From assembly GCA_014529385.2 (NCBI GenBank), contig CM043962.1:149414647-149478646 (forward strand): a stretch of DNA of 64,000 bases, given 5' to 3'. Position 1 is the stretch's first letter, and each line of letters starts with the position of its first letter. The stretch is from Adiantum capillus-veneris (taxonomy: Eukaryota; Streptophyta; Polypodiopsida; Polypodiales; Pteridaceae). The notes under the pieces were generated by a model. It made no database searches and was not told the origin of the DNA. It worked only from the letters and a program-made list of their open reading frames with translations. The position numbers and the translations under genes are program-made. This document shows, piece by piece, positions 11,231 through 23,126 of the stretch.

Positions 11231-11720
11231 AGACACAGAAGGAGGATTCTACTCCGGCACAAAGTGACTCCACTGCAACCCCTTTGCTCGAACTCGCAAA
11301 ACCCACCATCCGACTTGCTCTTTCATCGACAGAGCAAGCGAGCTTGGAGGCAGAGGTGGCGCGCCTTCAGGCCACCTCTATTATCTGCAAGATTCTCAGC
11401 ACCAGACCTAGCAGAGGGGAGACATGCGATCTCCTTCAGGCCCGCCTTCTCGCAGAGGTGGGCAAGATTCTCGATGTTCAGCTTCTCGGACGTGGCTACT
11501 ACTACCAGATAGAGTTTGAGACTCCCAAGATGGCGTCCAAGGTCATTGCGATGAGACCCCTGGCCATCCATGCAGTTCGAGCATACTTTCGAGAGTGACG
11601 CCACGATTTCGACCCAACTACCGACGTTCTTGTCGAGGAGGCAGACCTCTCCATCTCAGTCTACTTCCCCGGCCTGAGGAGGGAGGAGGTTGCTTTGCGC
11701 ACGGCTCGTTCTACTTGGGC
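11231..11720 (+). pseudogene. LINE-A ORF1 relic (DUF4283-like RNA-binding region)
   Basis: Contains KPTIRLALSSTEQASLEAEV and ILDVQLLGRGYYYQIEFET, matching LINE-B ORF1. In plant L1 elements this ORF1 region (DUF4283-like) precedes a CCHC knuckle and binds element RNA. The start equivalent to the LINE-B ATG at 50957 is mutated. A stop follows at about 11596. Then the frame jumps directly from the SVYFPGLRREE segment to VALRTARSTWAW, deleting the whole CCHC and proline-rich part. ORF1 is therefore non-functional. Confidence 0.8.
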
Positions 11721-11849
11721 TTGGGCTAGACACTCTTTGCAGTCATGCCTATCTCGGGGATGCTCGGATGCGGATTAATCCCCATCCAAGCCTGCCTTGA
11801 AGATAGCACTGTTAGCTGCTGCTGCTGCATCATTTCTCTCTTGCTCCCC

Positions 11850-12940
11850 ATGAGGATTGTCTCATGGAGCGTGAAGGGATTAGGTGGCCCCAGTTTCAGC
11901 GTTAGAGGGGCCGACTGCGTCAGGAGCTTCAACGATGCCTTGTGGAAGGAGAGATTGACCTTCTTATGCTACAGGAGCATCATCTGTGTGAGAGCCGCAT
12001 TAGACGTTGTAGTCAGCTTTTACGTGGACGATATGAGACTTTTTGGTCAGCTGCATTTGGACATGGTGGCATCCAGGGAGAGGTATGTATGACTATTGCG
12101 GACTCTTGGCAGCAGGCCATTGTGGACAGATGGATTATTGTGCCTCGAAGGGCTCCGTGGATCACTATGTAGGTTTAGGGGTGCCTCTTGGGTTTCCTGA
12201 ACATCTATGCACGCAGATTTTTGGTCTCACATTGTAGAGTCTCTGCCCCGCAGGCAGAGCAATGGTGCATTGGGGGTAACTTCAACATGTTGGAGGACCC
12301 CTCTAACAAGATTGGAGGTAGCCACACTATAGTGCATGGAGTTGAGTTGGCACCTTGGGAGAGGTTATGTATGACTCTGCAGGTTTCAGATGTGTGGCAG
12401 CATTCTTGCTTTGTGAGACCCCTAGCCAGCCTGGCCTTCTCTCGCTCGGACCGCAGAGTGGGGGGAGTGAATCTATCTCGGATAGATCATTTCTACACTA
12501 GTGACCATATTTGTGATTTGGGTGGGATAGTTTGCATTCTAGATAGAACTTCCTTTTCGGACCATGCACCAATGATTCTCACAATAACAGATAGATAGAG
12601 GTGGGGAAGCACGATGTTACGCATCCCTGAGAGGGTCTTGCTGGACTCTGCGCTCAGAGAGCAAGTGCTAGCTCTTTGTACAGAGGGCTTAGACATGTAG
12701 GACTCTCCTGCTGACAGAGTGGCCTCTGGACTTGCTCAGCTTAGTCGACTATTTCTCAAGGAGTCTATGGCCCACCTGGCTGTAGCGAGAGAAAAGCAGT
12801 AGTGTCTCCGTTGAGGTGTTGCTTCCTTGCAGAGGATGCAAGAGTAGCATCTAGACAGTCCCTGGTTGGAGGAGCAGTTGCAGCAGGCTCTCCAGGAGCT
12901 TGGCAGCACAAAGGAGAGGCGCCATGAGTTTGCTTTTCAT
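11850..12940 (+). pseudogene. LINE-A endonuclease relic
   Basis: Starts at ATG 11850 (MRIVSWSVKGLGG). A frameshift follows within ~30 codons. Later pieces read GNFNMLEDPSNKIGG, GVNLSRIDHFYTSDHI and SFSDHAPMI, the metal- and phosphate-binding motifs of the APE-type endonuclease. Stops and frameshifts break it at several points, including about 12597. Confidence 0.85.
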
Positions 12941-12961
12941 TGACATGCATCGCAGTGGACC

Positions 12962-14640
12962 TTGGTGGATGACAGAGTGACAGGGGCTTTCTTTGAGACA
13001 CTGGAGCCCCAACATGCACATGCCAGGGTCAGCCAGTTAAAGAGGCTTGACGGGTTAGTTGCTTCAGAGCAAGAGGACATGCGTGCAATTGCTACTGACT
13101 TTTACTGTGACCTGCTGTCAGTAGAGCCTCAGTCAGAGCATCAGGATGCATGCAGAGAGCAAGTGTGGGCACAGATGCCTTGTCTTGTGACTAAGGAGAT
13201 GCGCCAGAGGCTTGAGCTATCTCTTGAATTACAGGAGCTCCACGCAGCCCTTAGAGAAATTCCCTGTGGTACCTGTCCAGGTGAGGATGGTTTGACTCCC
13301 AGCTTTTTCTTGGGGTACGGGACTTGCTTGGCTCAGATCTCTGCAACGTTTTTTAGTACATCCTACACACAGGAGAGATGCCTGACAGCATGAGTGAGGG
13401 CCTGATTTACCTCATTCCCAAGGAGGGTGGCTCCTTGGATGAGCTTCGACAGTGGCGGCCCATCACCATTCTCAACTCAGCCTACAAAATTCTTGCCAAG
13501 GCTCTGGGTTTGAGGATTCAACCACTTCTAGAGAGCATTATATATGGGACACAGACATGTTTTGTCAAGGAGCGTAGTATCCTTGACAACATATTTACTT
13601 TTTGGGAGACATCTGCCCTCGCGCGCCTCTATGGTGAGGATCTGGTAATACTTCTTCTCAATTTTGAGAAGGCATACGATAGAATTGACTGGGACTTTTT
13701 GGAGGGCACTCTACATAGGATGGGCTTCTCAGATGCTTGGATCAGAGGTGTGTCAGCTTTGTATAGACGAGCACATAGTTAGGTACATTTGTCAGGTGGT
13801 AAAGGTGATCGTTTCATGCTCACACGTTCGGTCCAACAGGGCTGCCCTCTTGCCCACTTCCTCTTTCTGTTCTATGCTGAGGCAATAAGCAGGTTTTTGG
13901 TTTCACAGCAGGTTGGTCTACGTGGCTTAGCGCTCCCTATTCGGGAAGATGAGCTACTGGATGTTAAGTTTGCAGACAACTCAGCCTTGTACTTGGATGG
14001 CTAGGAGGCCAACCTTCACACGTGTGAGCAGGCTCTTGAGACCTTTTGTTGTGCATCAGGCGCACTGCTGAACAGGAGAAAGACAGTGCCTCTCGGTTGG
14101 TAGTGCTCCTACGCTTGATTGGCTACCACGTGAGGGCTTCACATGGATTCCCCCAGGGACTGTTGTTCGATACTTGGGTTGTCAGGTTAGCTTGGATTTG
14201 TCTCCTAAGCAACAAATTGCTCCCCTCCTCTTGTCCATCAGGAGGAAGTTGCTACATTGGAGCTCCGCACGACTTTCTCTAGCAGGCAAAGTTGTAGTGG
14301 CCAACCAGGTGTTGTTGGCTACTATGTGGTACATCACTTCTTGTTGGATCTTTTCGAGTTCCTGCATCAACCAGGTAGAGAGGCCAATCTGGAACTTCCT
14401 TTGGTCAAGGCGTGACACTCAGATAGCCCGAACCAAAGTGGCATGGCAAGTCATCATTCTTCCTTGTTCTCAGGGAGGGTTGGGGATCATTGACCATGCA
14501 CAGCAAAGTAGAGCCCTTCTTGGAAAGTTTGTCGTCAGAGGACTTCTTCCAGAGGAGGAGCTCTGGAAGGAGTTTTTGCTTCAACGGCTTAGTGCTAGAG
14601 TGCCTACGGCTGGAGACCTCTAGCGACCTTCGACCAAATG
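12962..14640 (+). pseudogene. LINE-A reverse transcriptase relic
   Basis: Pieces in several frames: GTCPGEDGLTPSFFL (13270s), EGLIYLIPKEGG and RQWRPITILNSAYKILAKAL (13378-13510), FVKERSILDNIF (13560-13600), VILLLNFEKAYDRIDWDF (13645-13700), QGCPLAHFLF (13840s), KFADNSALYLDG (13965-14000) and ARLSLAGKVVVANQVLLATM (14270-14325). The order is that of the L1-type RT. Two catalytic Asp positions read Asn here (LNFEKA, FADN), where LINE-B has LDFEKA and FADD. Reading frames change at least four times. It cannot be active. Confidence 0.9.
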
Positions 14641-15890
14641 AATTTTCACAAAGATGCGCAGAGTTGGCCTGAGCAGGAGACTGGAGGACAGCTTTACTGT
14701 GAGTCTGCCCTGCTCTTGGGAGCAGCTGCGAAGAGGCCTGGAACAGTGTCAACCTACTTGCACGGAGGAGCACCTAAGATAGCCCCTTGTTTGGAACCCC
14801 ATGGTTAGCACTCAGAGAGGCCAGTTGGTTGGTAGTAGGCCTCATGTTTCCTTGGGTCCCATGGAAGAGGGTCCAACATGCACTTTAGGCGACAGGCTAC
14901 AGTTTTCAGGCTTGTCAGAGGAGCTTCAGGGCATCCAGCTACGGGGCATGAGAGTGGTGCAGAGCATGTGTCAAGACATCATAGAGGCAGTACTAGCTGA
15001 GTGGCTCACTCCTCTTGAGTCAGCAGCGCCCAGATGGATGGGGGCCTTCACGTGACTAGAGGTTCTAATCGCAGTTCGGGCTTGCTCAGAGACTATACCT
15101 ACCCTGTTTATCAAGCTTACAGGGTGAGAGTCGCTTACACCGAGTTTCAATAGAGGCCCCATAGGTGGCAGAGTGCTGTTTTCAGAGGATCCGAAGTTGT
15201 GGGCATCTGTGGGAGGACTTGTGTCATAGATCTTGACCATGCAGCTCTCGAGAGTGGCCACTGGCTGTGGGCTTGGGAATGTTGTCCACCCGAACGAGTG
15301 CAGTGGGATCCTGGAGAGTGGTTTTCGAGGGATCCTTTCTCCTCAATTGACCATCCAGGTGTCCCTTTCTTTCAATACAGTGTTCGATTGGGACGTCACA
15401 GACTGGCAGCACGAAGAGAGGCTCGTCCTGCAACAGCACCTCATTGGCAGGAGAAGGGTCTCACTACTGAGTTCTTGTCAGCTTTTTGGGAGAGGTTGTG
15501 GCACTCCAGACAGTCGCGGCGAGTCACTTTGTTCCAGTGGCTGGTTACACATCAAGCTACAGCATTTGGGAGCTGACTTGTACATAGTGGTCTCTCGGTA
15601 GCTTGCGTAGCTTGTGACCATCTTGTGGAGAGTCAGTGTCACTCTCTTTGGGATTGTCCTTTAGCACAACAAGTTTGGCTTCATGTCCTTCGGCCGATGC
15701 CAACTCCTTCCACAGCATGGCAGTACACTTGGGGGGGCAGCTGCTTGGTCCACTCAGGGACCCGGCACTTCAGTTTGAGCTATCCTGCATCAGCGGGATG
15801 ATAGTGATGCAAGGGGGTCGATCTACACTCCAGCCTGCTACAATGCTCACTCCACAAGAGTGGTGCAATGAGAGAGAGGATAGGTGGTGA
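14640..15890 (+). pseudogene. LINE-A C-terminal region with zf-RVT-like domain
   Basis: Collinear with LINE-B 55640-56890. The segment around 15525-15680 (LFQWLVTHQATAFGS, then CDHLVESQCHSLWDCP) resembles the zinc-binding domain found after RT in plant LINEs. Broken by frameshifts. Sequence shared with LINE-B ends at about 15880. Confidence 0.7.
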
Positions 15891-15904
15891 ACCTTCAAAC
15901 CACC

Positions 15905-16164
<260 letters not shown>

Positions 16165-16319
16165 AAGATTCTGGAAACTGGTCAAAATATTTCTTCCGTT
16201 CCATGATGGATTTTGGCTTTTCATATCCTTGCAGATCAAAGGTTAGTCCAGATTCTCCGCAAGGACCCATGAGTGTAGTAGAAAGGATCGGATCCTCCCT
16301 AGAAGAAGAATCATTTTGA
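16165..16319 (-). pseudogene. Short gag-like leader frame of the short-LTR element
   Basis: Minus strand after the PBS reads an open stretch containing SSSREDPILSTTLMGPCGES and KPKSIMERKKYFDQFPES before a stop. This could be the N-terminus of a Gag, but it is too short to assign. It runs into the 40 bp repeats and the CT tract. Confidence 0.35.
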
Positions 16320-16331
16320 GCTTTGATACCA
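16320..16331 (-). promoter_or_regulatory. Primer-binding site variant of the short-LTR element
   Basis: Minus strand TGGTATCAAAGC, one base different from the standard iMet-type site, one base from the LTR end TTTAACA. Confidence 0.75.
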
Positions 16332-16332
16332 A

Positions 16333-16900
<568 letters not shown>

Positions 16901-16914
16901 AATGAAATGAAATG

Positions 16915-18945
16915 TTATATTAATGTCTTCAAAAGACCAAAATGACCTATGAGACCATTCTCTTATAAAATAGTGAATCTGATACCATGTCTGGGTACAA
17001 AAGAACTAGAACAAAATACTACTGCTCCAAGTTGGAACTGTGTGGATGTGACAACTCATAAAATAGATACCCAGTAAACTGGATGTAACAATGTGTGAAA
17101 CAACGAAAGGATGGAAGGATGGAGGAAAGAAAGAAATGGTGAGGATCCATCCTCATCTGCAATCTGGGTGTCAAGAGAGTATAGCTCGTATCCTCTGTTG
17201 TAGTCTCCGTCGATGCTGTGTAGCTCCTATCCTCATTTGTGGTTGTCTGGATCTCCGTAGCTCTAGCACTTGGTCGATAAGAGTGCTAGTAGTGGTCGAG
17301 TGAGTGTGGGCCGAGCTTTGCGGTAGTGGCCGCTCTTCTAGTTGTCCCATATCTAGTGAAAAGAAATCTGTAATCAGTCTCTGGGACTGTCTCTCTCTAG
17401 CTCTCCTCTGTAAACTCTCTATGTCTGTGTAACTCAAGTAGATATAGTCCAAGGCATCTCTGATCCTCACAACTCATGACACTAGCTAAAGGACGAAAAC
17501 CCTCTTTGAATAGGCAATGGAAACAGCCCCGTTGGCATAAGCGGCATATCTTGTTGTCTATTGGTATCCCTTTCAATCTACCAGTTTCAATCTCGAGCTG
17601 ATGTGAGGATGTGCATATCTGACCAATGGCACAGCGCAAACCATGAGACATATGTGTGTCTATGTAGCTGGGTTGAATCACAAACCCATCTCCGGTGAGA
17701 TGGAGAAGATGCTCTCTATAGAAAGCCATCTTCGTGCCAACTCATGAGGTGGATCTATTCATGTACTCCTGGTGTCAAGTTGGACCAAGTCCTAACGAAT
17801 GAGTCCAATAACCTCCACCTGTGTAAGAGACAGGGAGGGTGCCTGAAGAGAGTATTGGAAAGGAGTAGCATGTCCATGGTGAAGCCATGCGTTTGAAACC
17901 ATGATGTCATTTGTGCATACCAGCATGAAGTGTCCCCCTACAAAGCTAACTGTATGGAAGACTCAAGGGCCATTCTAGCATATCTGTCTCTAGTAGTATC
18001 CCATAGGTTATGCACAAAGGAGACTGATATGGTAAGTGCCTCAATCTCCATAGGAGGGGTAGGTAGCTCTACTCGAATGATAGCATGAGGTACGAAGGCC
18101 TTGGCTCTAATCAATCGAGAGATCATAGGTACCAAGGGCCTCTCCATACGTCTCCAGCCCTCCTAGCCTACAAAGGGTCCCCATACCTGCACCCCATACA
18201 GGATAGTCGAGGCTACTAAAGTATCAAAGAGCCATAACTCTGTCCGAGGTTCCTGAAACTGAACCCGCGAGCACATTCTCTCCAAGCCTCCCAAGGCCGC
18301 ATAAGCCCGAGTCAGTCTGGTCTCTGTTGCTCTCACCAAAGAAAATCTCAGCCCAATGAAGACTACCCCAAGGTAAGTATATGCATATGTATACTCCACA
18401 ATATCCTAATCATATGTGAAAGTAGGTGTTAATGTCCTGATCCACTGTGGTGTGGTGTTAAACATCATAACCTTGGTTTACCAAGGTTTACAGACAATCC
18501 ACTATCCTCTGCAAAACTATATAAGGCATCCAAAAGTCGTTGCATACCCTCTTGTGAGTCACAGATCAACACAATTTTGCGAAAATCCACAAAGCTACAA
18601 TAAATCCATCTCCCATGTGACTTGCCCTCCTCAATGATGGTTCTGAGTGTCATAATATGATCCAGAGTGGAGAAACCCCTCCTGAAACAACCAGCCTGAC
18701 CCTTTGCCCGCACACCCTCACCCTCTGCCCAATTACTCAATTGCTGCTCAAGAATGGATGCATACAACCGTGCCAGTGTGTCCAACCACAATAGTGCGGC
18801 AATTCCCGGGCTGTAGGATCACCTGCCTTGAAGATAGGCACAATAGTAGACAATCTCCAAGACTCAGGCAATCCCTCACACATGACACGATTGAACAACA
18901 CTGCAAGAGGCTCTACCAACATATCCCTAGCATGTATAAAGTGCT
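16915..18945 (-). pseudogene. LINE-D reverse transcriptase and C-terminal region (relic)
   Basis: Minus-strand pieces: PLAVLFNRVMCEGLPESWRL and STIVPIFKAGDPTA (18922-18810), ARLYASILEQQLSNW and GCFRRGFSTLDHIMTLRTII (18780-18640), WIYCSFVDFRK fused directly to IVLICDSQEGMQRLL (18610-18530), YLGVVFIGLRFSL (18400-18340), FDTLVASTILYGVQVWGP (18225-18170) and GQICTSSHQLEIETGR with ICRLCQRG (17620-17510). Compared with LINE-C, the RT has lost about 100 residues between FVDF and the helix after the YADD motif, including YADD itself. The 3' UTR ends near 16915 in CATTT repeats and (CT)n. Confidence 0.85.
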
Positions 18946-20240
18946 ATGCTACTAGACCATCATGATTATATGCCCTCTCGATCCTCATCCTGTCAATGGG
19001 TCTTTGTACCATCTCCATGGTAAAGAAGGTGCTTGTAGGTGGGCATGGCTCTGTAGGATCTTGAAGGGGGTCCTGTCCAGGGACCGTATATAGTGATGTC
19101 GCATACTGGCCCCATTCATCAAGAGAAGTAATCATTGGGGGAGGGGAGTGATCATGAAAGAGTCGCCATGCCTCTCCTGAGTCTCTACTCAAGAACAACT
19201 GATACAATTCCCCCTCCATCTGGTCAGAAAAGCTCGTTTCTTCCGTCACACAAGGAATCGAAAAACAATCCGAAACTGTCTGTAGGTGATGACTGCTAAG
19301 AGAAGATCCCTCTGAAGCTGGGATCTCATCTCTCTGCACTCCTCATCATACCAACTATTATGGGCTCCCAGAATGTCACCTCCAATCGGGCTGAGTGTGT
19401 GGGTACACCTCTGATGCTACACCATGCAGTGTCTCTGTGGTGCACTCCTCCACTCAGAGGCCTAGCCCAACTATGCATAGACAATCCCAGATCTATATGT
19501 ATAAACCGAGTCAGTCTCTGGTGTAAATGTATATCGGGTATGTGACTTGACTCCTGATGTCTGGGCTGTGCTATACTGAAATGAGACGGATTGTATCGAG
19601 AGAGCATGTTCCACTGAACGCCCACTCGTCTGACACCCACTGTGAAATCTTGGAGACAAGGAATAAAGCTCTGTTGTGTCATAACATAGTCTACTGTACT
19701 GGCCACGTGTCTGTGTGGAAAGCATGTGAAGCCTGCTGCTCCGAGAAATCGTTGCAAGCCATTAAGTATGGCTAACCTGTGTGCAGTCGTCATCTCTGTG
19801 AGGTATCTCCTATACTCCGTCTGCTCTCTGTCATGTGAGCTTCGGTCAAGCCCCAACTCACCCACATCTAGCTCTCTAAGTATCTCATCTGAAGTGTCGT
19901 AGAAGACTGTCTGAGAATTTCCCGTTTAGGCGTTGAAGTCGCCTAGAAGGATGATATCACCATCCCTAGAGAACTCCCATACATCATCTCTCCGTACAAT
20001 ATGTAATACTGGTTGTAGCTCCTCCCTAAATAGAACTGCTACTCCTCCTGATCCTCTACTCCCCTACTTAGATTTCATGACTGTCCTATGTGTTGTCTCC
20101 CATTTGTACCCCACCCCATGTGGCATCCATTGTCTCTGAGAAGAATACAATGTCCCTGTCTCTAAAATTGTCCTCAAAGGCACCAACATCCAACCTCATA
20201 GACCCATTACAATTCCAAGAGCCATCTTCAGTGTGGTCCC
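18944..20240 (-). pseudogene. LINE-D endonuclease and linker relic
   Basis: From about 20223 downward the minus strand reads GSWNCNGSMRLDVGAFED and RDIVFFSETMDATWGG, the N-terminus of an APE-type endonuclease. STVDYVMTQQSFIPC (19680s) is the domain's DYV motif. 19339-18944 is the linker to RT, ending PPTSTFFTMEMVQRPIDRM, which parallels LINE-C at 20840-20890. Several stops and frameshifts. Confidence 0.8.
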
Positions 20241-20255
20241 ATAGGTCTCACACCG

Positions 20256-20748
20256 TCATGTAGAGCGTCGCTCTACAATCATCACCCGACCATCTCTGTA
20301 AAATGCTATCTTCCCCTTTTCTCTTGCGGCCCTATTCTCTGGCATGAATTCCTTCATATGGGCAAGCTGTGAAAGGGTAAGGTCACTAACAAGAAAGATA
20401 CCAGTCGTCTTGAGGGTGGGCCTCCTTCTCAAGAACTCCTTCGTCTCAATAGAGGGGAAGAGCAAAATTAGAGCCCTCTCTTTCGATGGATCCCCTAGGT
20501 CTCCACTCTTCTTGCCAACTCTCCATGCTCTTGCATGTGTCACTTTATCTATCCCCATTAGTACCACGAGCTCCTTCACTTCTTCATCGACTTGATCCTA
20601 GTCTTTGAGACTGGTGACTCTCACATGTAAAGCCCTTGTACGCCTTCGTTGTTCCTCTTCAAGTATCATGTTGATAATGGTGGGAGTGGGGGTTGATACC
20701 TCTTTCCCTTTGCCCTTCTTGGCGACCGCTATCCACTTCTTCCCCCCT
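20256..20748 (-). pseudogene. LINE-D ORF1 relic
   Basis: Minus strand: KKWIAVAKKGKGKEVSTPTP, LHVRVTSLKD, then KTTGIFLVSDLTLSQLAHMK and KGKIAFYRDGRVMIVER, stop at 20256. The order (basic tail, then an LKxTGIFLxxDLT..GKxAxFRDGR segment) matches ORF1 RNA-binding proteins of L1/RTE-type LINEs. One in-frame stop lies near 20597. The 5' end joins LINE-C head to head at about 20748, so the ORF1 start is lost. Confidence 0.7.
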
Positions 20749-21142
20749 GGAGGACCCCCAGATTTGGCATGATTATGCCGAGCGCTTGTACCAGATACCT
20801 GGGCAGCCACTGATCCCAGAGCCATCTGATCCTCGACCTACCACCTCGACTTTCTTCACATCTAGCATGGTGGAGAGGGCCATCCGACGCCTTCAGCATG
20901 GCCGATCAGCAGATCACACTGTACTACAGAGTGAGCACTTGATATATGCAGCAGACACACTTTCCCCCTTGATAGCACGTCTCTTCAACCGTGCCTTGGT
21001 TGAGGGACTACCAAAGAAGTGGACTATGCACACCATCGTGCCTATCCACAAGTTTGGCGACACCCTGGATCCAGGGAACTACAGGACTATCATGATTGGA
21101 CACACACTGGCCAAACTATATGGGGATGTTCTTGAGGCAGAG
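20749..21142 (+). pseudogene. LINE-C reverse transcriptase, 5' part (before Gypsy-1)
   Basis: Plus strand frame: EDPQIWHDYAERLYQIPGQP, TSTFFTSSMVERAIRRLQHG, ARLFNRALVEGLPKKWTMHT and GHTLAKLYGDVLEAE. This is the RT N-terminal region of the LINE-C/D family (compare LINE-D 19200-18740). The element is 5'-truncated: no ORF1 or endonuclease. The frame runs without a stop to 21142, where Gypsy-1 was inserted, and resumes in phase at 29921. Confidence 0.85.
21138..21142. other. Target-site duplication CAGAG, left copy (Gypsy-1)
   Basis: CAGAG at 21138-21142 directly precedes the LTR border at 21143. The identical CAGAG at 29916-29920 directly follows the other border at 29915. Confidence 0.95.
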
Positions 21143-22766
21143 TGTAATGGAATTTGCCTATTCAATTTGAGAATAGCGGAATTTAATGAGAGTACTTTCA
21201 AGAAATGATTTTGTGAGCATAGCGGGTAGACATAATTGAAGATAGCAACATAATCATAGCAATTAGTTAACTTGGCATAGACAATACTTTTGCAAGAGAG
21301 AGATTTTAGAGAACATGACAACAATTGAGGACCGGATTTATGTGGAGCCGGTCCCCCCTCCAATAGGCATTTGTATTATGATTTCTCCCATAAAGAGAGA
21401 CTTGTTACAATACAGTCTTTGTGTTCCTTGTGACCTAGGTGATGCCATGAAGATGGAAGGCTTCATGACCACAAACATAACATAAACTTGAAGAAAGCTT
21501 TAACTATCCCAAGCCTCAGTCCCAAGACCTCAAACACCTTCGAAGGTGGAGAGAGCTAGCAGGGAATGAGGGTAGGGAAGAGGAAGAAGAAACATTTCGT
21601 AGGAGAAAGAATTAGTTCCTCACTTATCATACTCTTGTTGCTAGCATACATAATAGCATAGTAATGAAGAAGAAGGATATGGCAAGCTTAAGCATTGAAG
21701 CATGGCTCTTGGTTGGATTTGCACTCCATAGCCAAGAGTGTTGGTGTAGGCTCTCAACCTCTACTTGCTTGGAGAGGGAGATCTTGCACTTTGCATATCA
21801 CACAATGAGAGTGCTTGTGAGTGTGTGTGGGTGAGTATACCCCCTAGGCACCCCCCTAGCTTGCTTGGGTCGACCCCCCCTTGTAGCTCATGCCTGAAGC
21901 TCATTGGACCCTTCCAGGCCTAGCCAATCACAAGCAAGAGCCATTACAAGCAACATGGGTAGCCTTGGGACAAGTGTCCCCCTTTCCCCTTTGAGAGAGA
22001 GGACTTGATAAATGCTAAAACAATTAGATAATTCATGTAATTTATCATTGGACCCCTTTGAAGCCTAGCCAATAGGCTTCAAGCAACACATGAAGGTAAC
22101 ATGGGTAGGGACCTGACATGTGTCCTTGCTGCCTCTTCAAGTTGGGCTTCCCTTGTGTGTGTGAGTGGGTGTTCTCTCTCTAGCCCCTAGGAAAAGGGCT
22201 CGCCCCCCCTCTTGTAGGAATGCTTTTGACTTTTAGGTGATCAAGCACCTTACTCACCAAGCATGACAAAGCACTTGAACTAAGGGGTGTTCCCACAAGC
22301 ATCTCAGGCAAGCTTCTCAAGGCACCTCAAGTACTTTAATCATGCAGCAAGTCAAGCACCTCAAGCATGGAGCCAGTCAAGCACCTCAAGCATCTTAATC
22401 AAGCACCTCAAGCATGAAAAACACCTCAAGCATGACAAGCACCTCAAGCATGACAAGCACCTCGAGCTTGGGCCGGGTTCCCACCTCAAGCTCAGCCCTA
22501 GCTTACTTAAGGTCAAAGGACTTTTACACACATTTATTGGAGGTCTTCAATGAAGCTAACCCTAAGGTCTTATGCTCCATTGGTTAGCCTTGCTCTTTGA
22601 TAGACCATCTCCCTTTTGGGCCCCTTTACCATTGGCCCCGTGTTGAGATAGATCTATAAGCACATACCTATATCTTAACACTTGTTCCCGTTTATTCTCC
22701 CACATTAAGTGCTCAATTTAATATGAGAAAATCATTTGGGTTAGTTAGATATTAGATTTTATGACA
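21143..22766 (-). mobile_element. Gypsy-1 3' LTR
   Basis: Begins (minus) TGTCATAAAATC at 22766 after the PPT and ends CCATTACA at 21143. Plus-strand 22296-22470 holds a tandem array of ~17 bp units of the type CAAGCACCTCAAGCATG. Relative to the 5' LTR it keeps one extra repeat block of ~26 bp. Confidence 0.95.
22296..22470. repeat. Minisatellite in Gypsy-1 LTR (~17 bp units)
   Basis: Units such as CAAGCACCTCAAGCATG and variants, about 8 in this copy. The paralogous array at 29474-29615 in the 5' LTR is shorter. Confidence 0.85.
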
Positions 22767-22779
22767 TTACCTCTCTCTT
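22767..22779 (-). promoter_or_regulatory. Polypurine tract of Gypsy-1
   Basis: Minus strand AAGAGAGAGGTAA immediately before the 3' LTR start TGTCATAAAATC. Confidence 0.85.
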
Positions 22780-23126
22780 GAAAGCATAGTCGTCCTCGAC
22801 TATGAGGTAGAAAAGATAAAGTCTTAGTCATTAGTCAATCATACTTAGCGGTTAAAGGATCCCTTTTTACCCTATGACATGTTTCCAAGATGGATGACTA
22901 ATCCATTTGGTGCTTGGGAGACATAGCTGCCGCAAGCATGTCTGCTCTTTAGTCCATTTTATTCTCCCAAAGTAGAGTGACAAATTCTACTTGGTGTTTG
23001 AGAGACGTCGTCATCACAAACATGATTCTAAGCATGCATACTAGTTAAATTTTGTGCACAATTAAAAAGAGGACTAGTCATATAAGACAAAAACATGAGT
23101 TATTTAAAAGAAATTTGTACATTTGC
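22780..23126 (-). other. Gypsy-1 untranslated region between pol and PPT
   Basis: About 350 bp without coding motifs between the integrase stop at 23127 and the PPT. Confidence 0.6.

Larger units (their letters stand above)
10836..15890 (+). mobile_element. LINE-A: decayed L1-like LINE
   Basis: Collinear with LINE-B (50548-57339): C-rich 5' region, ORF1, endonuclease, reverse transcriptase and zinc-binding C-terminus. It has lost an internal segment equivalent to about 51403-52679 of LINE-B and about 450 bp at its 3' end, where it runs into (CT)n at 15909. Many stops and frameshifts. No target-site duplication was identified. Confidence 0.9.

Noticed and set aside
10835-11512. Long proline-, alanine- and glycine-rich open frames around the LINE-A leader (and 50526-51065 in LINE-B)
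   Set aside because: They arise from C-rich leader DNA and poly-C runs. The conserved ORF1 frame between LINE-A and LINE-B lies elsewhere.
16981-16990. CTGATACCATG, resembling a further primer-binding site
   Set aside because: It lies within the LINE-D 3' UTR, no LTR end is adjacent, and the match is short.
22296-22470. CRISPR-like spaced repeats in the Gypsy-1 LTR
   Set aside because: The units are contiguous, variable minisatellite units without unique spacers, in a plant retroelement LTR.
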